Assembly: GCA_002390305.1 (NCBI GenBank)
Contig: DGPE01000007.1
Span: 438-10,832, forward strand
Reading direction: 5' to 3'
DNA from: Micrococcales bacterium UBA4448
GTDB lineage: Bacteria; Actinomycetota; Actinomycetes; Actinomycetales; Microbacteriaceae
DNA length: 10,395 nucleotides
Of this stretch, positions 5,809-10,395 are shown in pieces. The translations under genes were made by a program, and so were the position numbers. Under the pieces are notes generated by a model. The model saw only the letters and a list, made by a program, of their open reading frames with translations, had not been told where the DNA came from and did no database searches. Every line of letters begins with the position of its first letter. Position 1 is the stretch's first letter.

Positions 5809-7470
5809 TTAGCGGATTGCGGTTATCGCTGCAACCCCGGTTGCCAATCTTCGCCAGCTGCCGCCGGTGAACAACCAAAGTTCATCAAAGCGAGTGAGCA
5901 TATATGTGCTCGAAGTAGATACTGCTCCTTGAATTCTCGTGCCAACAACCGGTGGCATTGCCAACTGAATGCGCGGGCCCGTAACCGGGTACTCGCTGAA
6001 AGCAGTAAGCCCGCTCGCCGTGGATTCTAAAACCCTCAGATTTGCAGGTCCTTGCCACGCTAATGACACTGGCACCCCGAGTACCGGAGTAACCGATAGC
6101 CCAGGATTCACCTTCAGCGGAATGAAATTTGAGTCTCTAGTGATAATTCCAATGTCGATTCGCGGCTCCGAATCTGGAGCCTGGATAGCTTGCGCGATTC
6201 TGACTCCCTCTGCCGAAATTGTGGCGGCTAAACGGACCCCAGTAGATTCACTGGCGAATTTCCGGATTACCGTTGACCGGTCATAAACCTCGACCGCGTA
6301 AGCAGCATCGCTGGGGAAAACCCAAAGCGATCCAAAGCTGTCATATTCAAGTGCTGCGACCTCCGAAACCGAATTCAACTGAACCATTTGAGTGCTAAAA
6401 GTTTGGGGCCTGATTTCAAAAACACCAGCACTGGTTGCGAAGGCGACTCGCTCGCCATCTTCTGTGAGCGCTATCAGTGTTGGCTCATAGGAGGACACTA
6501 GGGCTGCTGTGCCGGGAATTCCAGCAGCACCAGTGCTATTGAGGGGGCCTATGCCATTATCGGTCAGCACAAAAATCGGCGACACAGTCGCAGTTGGTTC
6601 TAATGCACCAGTAAGGATCTCCTGTATCGATCCATTCACCGACAGCGCCACGTCGGTAATACCGGCAATTTGCGAAAGGGTTGATTTGAGCTGCCCAAGC
6701 ATAATTCTGCGGTCCTGAGTGCCCGCTGCCAAAGCATCGGCATCAAAATCAACTTGTGCAACTCCTTCCAGAGTTCGCACAGCATTTATAGTCAATTGAG
6801 TGCCCTCTGGAATTGCAGATTTCACACCCGGTGCCAACCAAGAACTGGGTCCATCAAGCAGTGCGTTTACTAATCGAGTGGCCGTTGACGTCCTTGATGG
6901 GAACCAGCGCAGGTCAGGCACCAAGGTTTGAGAGTTTGAGTCAACGAAATAAAGCGGGAAGGCATTGAAGACCACACTGAAAACCGGAGGGGTCACCACC
7001 GTTAGGTTTGGAGCGCTAGAAATTCGCAGCTGTCCATCTTGCTCAGTTAACTGGAACCTGAGGCTTGTCGCATCCCCAGCTTCTGAATCAATATATCGGC
7101 CCTGCTCGTCGACCCTTGCGCCGCTGTTTACTTCAACGACCATTAGGGTTTGGCCGGCCTGACGAAACACCGGAGCACCGGCACGAATTATGGTCTGGTT
7201 GTTTGGATTCCAGCGCTGAGCAAAATCCTCACTCAGAAACTCCCTGGCAACCCCGTAGTCGTTTAGGGGGCTGGTGCCGGCGCCTAAAAAGCCTGAGACA
7301 ATCTCTTGCGCCGTAGCATTCGGGGAGGGTCCAGAAGGTGTGTAAAAAGCAAACTCCTGCTGGGTCTCCGGTGCAATCTCAGGACCCTGCTGAATATTAA
7401 ATTCGGTGGGCAAAGTCGCACAGCCGGTAAGCGCGATCAAGCTGAGAAGCGCGACGATTTTACGAATCAT
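5809..7470 (-). CDS. lpqB: LpqB, MtrB-associated lipoprotein
   Basis: This 553-aa protein has a lipoprotein signal peptide: a basic MIRK start, a hydrophobic core, and the lipobox LTGC with the lipidated Cys at residue 17. It is therefore expected on the outer face of the membrane. A first domain spans about 45-165. A GerMN-type domain follows at about 195-290 (ATRLVNALLDGPSSWLAPGV and downstream VAQVDF). The C-terminal half (about 320-550) is made of beta-propeller-like repeats containing LIALTEDGERVAFAT and LWVFPSD. In mycobacteria LpqB binds the extracellular part of the MtrB kinase and tunes MtrA phosphorylation. The ATG at 7470 overlaps the mtrB TGA (ATGA), with AGGTG 5 nt upstream, indicating translational coupling. 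The gene is complete, with no frameshift seen. Confidence 0.95.
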   Translation of the reverse strand: MIRKIVALLSLIALTGCATLPTEFNIQQGPEIAPETQQEFAFYTPSGPSPNATAQEIVSGFLGAGTSPLNDYGVAREFLSEDFAQRWNPNNQTIIRAGAPVFRQAGQTLMVVEVNSGARVDEQGRYIDSEAGDATSLRFQLTEQDGQLRISSAPNLTVVTPPVFSVVFNAFPLYFVDSNSQTLVPDLRWFPSRTSTATRLVNALLDGPSSWLAPGVKSAIPEGTQLTINAVRTLEGVAQVDFDADALAAGTQDRRIMLGQLKSTLSQIAGITDVALSVNGSIQEILTGALEPTATVSPIFVLTDNGIGPLNSTGAAGIPGTAALVSSYEPTLIALTEDGERVAFATSAGVFEIRPQTFSTQMVQLNSVSEVAALEYDSFGSLWVFPSDAAYAVEVYDRSTVIRKFASESTGVRLAATISAEGVRIAQAIQAPDSEPRIDIGIITRDSNFIPLKVNPGLSVTPVLGVPVSLAWQGPANLRVLESTASGLTAFSEYPVTGPRIQLAMPPVVGTRIQGAVSTSSTYMLTRFDELWLFTGGSWRRLATGVAAITAIR

Positions 7471-9008
7471 AGCTTCACCTGCTTTGGAGGAAGTGGGATG
7501 GGAGAGTTTCCAATCACAGAATCTGAGTGACGCGGAAGCGTAAGCCTAAAACTTGTGCCCTGGCTGGGCTTAGACCAAACCTGGAGCCAACCACGGTGAA
7601 GAGTTGCGTCTTCTTTGGAAATAGCGAGGCCGAGGCCAGTGCCACCAACCGAACGCTGTCTCGCAGGGTCTGCTCGCCAGAATCGATCAAACACCCTATC
7701 GAGCTGAATCCTTGTCATTCCTACACCCGAGTCAGTCACGCAAACCGCGACTGAATTATTGTTTTGACCGACCTGAACAACTATCGCTTTCCCCTCACCA
7801 TGCTCGACTGCGTTGGAAAGCAGATTCCTCAACAGGCGCTCAATGCGCTTGGCATCAAATTCAGCTTCGACCGCACCAGATGGAAGCTCCACTCGAATTT
7901 CTGTTTTCTTGGCCTGAGCCAACGGTTCGATGGAAGCAATCGATGCGCCTACTACTTGATTCAAGTCGTTAGTTTCTAGTTCTGCCTTCACAGCACCGGC
8001 GTCATATCTAGAAATTTCCAGGAGGTCTGCGAGCAACGATTCAAATCGATCTATCTGATTTTGCATGAGCTCAGCCGATCTGGCCAGCGCAGGGTCAAGC
8101 TTCTCTCGATTGCCGAAAATAACTTCGCCTGCCAGCTTGATGGTGGTTAATGGAGTGCGAAGCTCGTGGGAAACATCTGACACAAATCTTCGTTGCATGC
8201 GGGAAAGCGAATCAAGCTGTTGAATCTGCTGTTGCAAGCTGGCCGCCATCTTATTAAAGGATTGGGCCAGTTGTGCCAAGACGTCCTGGCCTCGCTCTGG
8301 AAGCCTTTGATCAAGCTTTCCGGCTGAAAGCGTCTGTGCTGCCAATGCCGCCTGTTCAACGGGCCTAACTACGCTTCTGGTAACCAGGTAGCTGACTAGG
8401 GCGATCAGAAACAAAAGTATGATTCCGGCAACCGTTATCGCGTTTTGCACCAGTGCGAGAGATTGCGCCTCAGCGCTGAGATCGAAGACCAAAAACAGTT
8501 CGAAGTTGCCGGCAAGTGGAATCGTCAAAGGCGCGCCGACTGTGATTCCAGCAACCTGCAACCCATCTTTTTCCAAGCTAACCGGAGTGTAAGTGAGAAT
8601 GCCAACAGATTTTCGCACTTGCTCGCGAAGCTCATCGGGAATCGTAGCCAAATCCAAGTCCCGCGAAATAGGAGACTGAAACAGCTGGAGCTGAGGCTGA
8701 CCGGGGCTGCGCAATAGCGCCACCTGCCTGGACCCCGATCCTCCGTTTATTTCCAGCGATGGCACAACGGCATTGATAAGTGTTTGGAGGGTTGTTTCAT
8801 CTGTCACGGCAGCAGCCGCAACAGTTCCTTGGACACTACTTACTGCTCTCTCGGTCTCACTCAGCACCTGTTCAAGGCGATTTTGATAGAAGCCATTGGC
8901 AAGCGAGTAAGAAAGGAAACCACCGAGCGCTACTAGAGCCAGCGCGCTAAGTAAAACGGTTGCGAATACAGTTCTGGCCGTTAGTGAACGCCTAAAGAGT
9001 GAAATCAC
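7467..9008 (-). CDS. mtrB: MtrB sensor histidine kinase
   Basis: This 513-aa membrane kinase is paired with MtrA. Domains in order: TM1 (about 13-37), an extracellular sensor region (38-187), TM2 (about 188-210), HAMP (about 210-262), then the dimerisation helix with H box FVSDVSHELRTPL (phosphorylated His at 281). The ATPase domain has N box NLLSNAVEH (395-403), G1 DSGVGM (426-431), F region FDRFWRAD (440-447) and G2 GGTGLGLAISKED (455-467). A short proline-rich tail, PIPLPPKQ, ends the protein. The MtrB-like GGTGLGLAI.-ED..LH.GWLQ end fits the family and not a generic kinase. The start is GTG at 9008, overlapping the mtrA stop (GTGA). With no clear SD, translation probably depends on ribosomes finishing mtrA. 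All catalytic boxes are intact. Confidence 0.97.
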   Translation of the reverse strand: MISLFRRSLTARTVFATVLLSALALVALGGFLSYSLANGFYQNRLEQVLSETERAVSSVQGTVAAAAVTDETTLQTLINAVVPSLEINGGSGSRQVALLRSPGQPQLQLFQSPISRDLDLATIPDELREQVRKSVGILTYTPVSLEKDGLQVAGITVGAPLTIPLAGNFELFLVFDLSAEAQSLALVQNAITVAGIILLFLIALVSYLVTRSVVRPVEQAALAAQTLSAGKLDQRLPERGQDVLAQLAQSFNKMAASLQQQIQQLDSLSRMQRRFVSDVSHELRTPLTTIKLAGEVIFGNREKLDPALARSAELMQNQIDRFESLLADLLEISRYDAGAVKAELETNDLNQVVGASIASIEPLAQAKKTEIRVELPSGAVEAEFDAKRIERLLRNLLSNAVEHGEGKAIVVQVGQNNNSVAVCVTDSGVGMTRIQLDRVFDRFWRADPARQRSVGGTGLGLAISKEDATLHRGWLQVWSKPSQGTSFRLTLPRHSDSVIGNSPIPLPPKQVKL

Positions 9009-9685
9009 AGATTCTCGGAGCCAGCCCTATAACCATGACCCCGGACTGTCATCACAATCTTTGGATTCTCAGGGTCGCGCTCTACTTTGGCGCGAAGCCG
9101 CTGGACGTGAACGTTGACCAGTCTGGTGTCAGCCTTGTACTGGTAACCCCAAACCTGCTCCAGCAACATTTCACGACTAAACACCTGCTGCGGCTTGGCA
9201 GCGAGAGTGTGGAGCAACTTGAACTCGAGTGGAGTCAGCGAAAGACTCACACCTTCACGGTTGACCTCAAAAGTCTTAGGGTCTAGAAATAGGCCCGCGA
9301 CCTGAAGCACCTCTGAGTCCTCGGGCAGAGGCCTCAGCCTCGCCTTTACGCGTGCCAATAGCTCGGCACCCTTGTGGGGCTTCACGACGTAGTCGTCAGC
9401 TCCAGCTTCCAGGCCTAGAACAACGTCCTCGGTGTCACCCTTGGCAGTGAGCATGACAATTGGTACACCTGAGATTGCTCTGATCTGCTTGCAGACCTCA
9501 ATTCCAGACTGCCCGGGGAGCATCACGTCTAAGAGAACAAGGTCGGGGCTTCTTTGAGTAAAAACCTCGACAGCAGAGATGCCATCAGCCGCAAACATCG
9601 GTTCGTAGCCAGCACCGGCTAGAACTAGACCGACCATCTCTCGAAGCGCGTCGTCGTCGTCAACGACCAATACCGTTTGGATCAC
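9005..9685 (-). CDS. mtrA: MtrA response regulator (OmpR/PhoB family)
   Basis: The 226-aa protein has a receiver domain (1-120) with acidic pocket D9/D10, phosphoacceptor D53 in LVLLDVMLPG, T80 and the conserved K102. A winged-helix DNA-binding domain (about 128-222) contains TPLEFKLLHTLA, the recognition-helix segment DTRLVNVHVQRLRAKVE and the wing VRGHGYR. MtrA controls cell-wall, division and osmotic-stress genes in actinobacteria and is often essential. The residue after K102-P103 is His (KPHKGAEL), where the family nearly always has Phe (KPF). The start is GTG at 9685 with GGAGG 5 nt upstream, and the receiver begins directly (MIQTVLVVDDD). It is first gene of the mtrA-mtrB-lpqB cluster, and a GTTAC-type palindrome lies 55-70 bp upstream of its start, which suggests self-regulation. 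Confidence 0.97.
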   Translation of the reverse strand: MIQTVLVVDDDDALREMVGLVLAGAGYEPMFAADGISAVEVFTQRSPDLVLLDVMLPGQSGIEVCKQIRAISGVPIVMLTAKGDTEDVVLGLEAGADDYVVKPHKGAELLARVKARLRPLPEDSEVLQVAGLFLDPKTFEVNREGVSLSLTPLEFKLLHTLAAKPQQVFSREMLLEQVWGYQYKADTRLVNVHVQRLRAKVERDPENPKIVMTVRGHGYRAGSENL

Positions 9686-9690
9686 TGCGC

Positions 9691-9695
9691 CCTCC
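9691..9695 (-). promoter_or_regulatory. Ribosome binding site of mtrA
   Basis: GGAGG is followed by GCGCA and a GTG start at 9685. The 5-nt spacing and lack of a nearby in-frame ATG upstream support GTG initiation. Confidence 0.7.
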
Positions 9696-9739
9696 GTTTT
9701 CCTGGCGAATTCACTTCAACCATAACTGGCGAAACCTTC

Positions 9740-9755
9740 GTTACACCAATGTAAC
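9740..9755. promoter_or_regulatory. GTTACA-CCAA-TGTAAC palindrome upstream of mtrA, candidate MtrA box
   Basis: This is a perfect 6-bp inverted repeat with a 4-nt centre. On either strand it also reads as two GTnAC units spaced 11 bp apart (GTTAC, 6 nt, GTAAC), about one helical turn. MtrA sites described in other actinobacteria are tandem GTnAC-like units, so this is a good candidate for autoregulation. It lies in the only 101-bp gap between the pmm-type gene and mtrA, 54 bp before the GTG. There is no T run, so a terminator is unlikely. I could not settle on a -35/-10 pair. Confidence 0.5.
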
Positions 9756-9786
9756 CAAATCCGGCTCGGTAAGCACGTGTATATAT

Positions 9787-10395
9787 TTATGGTCCGGCTA
9801 TCGCTGCTAAAGCTCGAGCAGTGACCGACTGCATTACTTCGCTCGAATTTGACTCCACATTCAACCGAAGCAGCGGCTCGGTATTTGACTCACGTATGTT
9901 GCACCACCACCAAACATCCTGGTCTTCAAAGCTAAATGTGACACCGTCAAAGATCTCTGAGGACGCTTCGCCAAGCTCTAGGTCAACCCGCTTTGTTGCC
10001 GCCTTAGCGTCTGTGACTTTCGAGTTAATTTCACCGGATGCAAAATAAGGCGTGTAGCTGGCGGCTATCTCGGACATCGGCCGGCTCGTGTGTCCGAGCT
10101 CACTAATCAAATGCATCGCAGCGAGCATTCCATTATCTGCCCCCCAGAATTCCCGGAAGTAATAGTGAGCCGAGTGTTCACCGCCAAAAACAGCTGAGGT
10201 CTCTGCCATTTGGTCCTTGATCAAAGAATGGCCGACCTTGGTCTTTACTGGAACAGCTCCGACCGCCAAGATCGTCTCTGCTACAAAGCGAGAGGTGAGC
10301 AGGTTGTGCAATACCGTTGGTGATTTTTCTCCTAGGCCCTGCACTCGGCTAATTTCTCTTTTTGAAACAATTGCGGCAAGGGCTGAAGGTGTCAC
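9787..10395 (-). CDS. Phosphomannomutase/phosphoglucomutase, C-terminal part, 5' end outside the window
   Basis: This is the last 203 codons (202 residues plus TAA) of a minus-strand alpha-D-phosphohexomutase gene, which interconverts hexose 1- and 6-phosphates for cell-wall and polysaccharide precursors. Seen here are KVGHSLIKDQM (residues 53-63 of the fragment), the sugar-specificity loop GEHSAHYYF (72-80) and GADNGMLAAMHLISEL (85-100). The C-terminal phosphate-binding loop follows as NIRESNTEPLLRLNVES (166-182). The catalytic serine and metal-binding loops lie upstream, beyond the edge. The GTG at the edge codes an internal Val, not a start. In mycobacteria a manB/pmmA gene lies farther upstream of mtrA with other genes between, so manB is likely, but mannose versus glucose specificity cannot be fixed from this part. 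Confidence 0.92.
   Translation of the reverse strand: MTPSALAAIVSKREISRVQGLGEKSPTVLHNLLTSRFVAETILAVGAVPVKTKVGHSLIKDQMAETSAVFGGEHSAHYYFREFWGADNGMLAAMHLISELGHTSRPMSEIAASYTPYFASGEINSKVTDAKAATKRVDLELGEASSEIFDGVTFSFEDQDVWWWCNIRESNTEPLLRLNVESNSSEVMQSVTARALAAIAGP

Noticed and set aside
5729..5878. Longer N-terminus for ComF starting inside lpqB
   Set aside because: The extra 50 residues show no ComF similarity, overlap lpqB by 70 bp, and precede the expected start just before the first CxxC.
9769..9786. AT-rich stretch with TATATA and CACGTG after the pmm-type gene, considered as a promoter or terminator
   Set aside because: There is no matching -35 element and no GC-rich stem with a T run, so it is only an AT-rich spacer on present evidence.

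Overview
The window looks like part of the chromosome of a small-genome, moderate-GC actinobacterium, most likely Microbacteriaceae of the freshwater or marine 'Luna' type (Aquiluna/Rhodoluna-like). The evidence is the gene order mtrA-mtrB-lpqB-comF-hpf-secA followed by an Rv3235-family gene, which is an actinobacterial signature. Further support comes from the SecA sequence style and from base composition near 50% GC (53% in a 60-base sample), which is low for that family. Gene packing is tight, with 4-bp start/stop overlaps and no gene-free stretch above about 120 bp. The genus is inference.

Layout from right to left, which is the direction of transcription of most genes. The 3' part of a phosphomannomutase/phosphoglucomutase-type gene enters at the right edge (9787-10395). 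A 101-bp gap follows, holding a GTTACA-N4-TGTAAC palindrome just upstream of mtrA. Next come mtrA (response regulator), mtrB (sensor kinase) and lpqB (lipoprotein), joined by GTGA and ATGA overlaps. Then come comF, hpf (long-form ribosome hibernation factor) and secA (TTG start), all on the minus strand with gaps of 46 to 80 bp. Left of secA, a plus-strand Rv3235-family gene (1322-1690) runs into secA tail to tail, and the two coding regions share 11 bp.

On the far left, diverging from the Rv3235-family gene, is a second minus-strand operon. It encodes a 139-aa protein of unknown function with an Sm/SH3-like barrel pattern, a single-pass membrane SAF-domain protein, and the N-terminus of a P-loop ATPase that leaves the window. 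The 121-bp divergent intergenic region contains a perfect TTATCCACA DnaA box and a CCACA-N8-TGTGG inverted repeat.

Functionally, MtrAB-LpqB is the conserved envelope and cell-division signalling system, with LpqB expected to modulate MtrB outside the membrane. SecA drives Sec export and HPF dimerises ribosomes at rest. ComF is a phosphoribosyltransferase-fold protein of uncertain role here. The SAF-ATPase operon resembles a CpaB/CpaE-like pair without other pilus genes and is the least understood part. Most of the window is conserved housekeeping sequence. I found no CRISPR array, insertion sequence, RNA gene or phage-like sequence.
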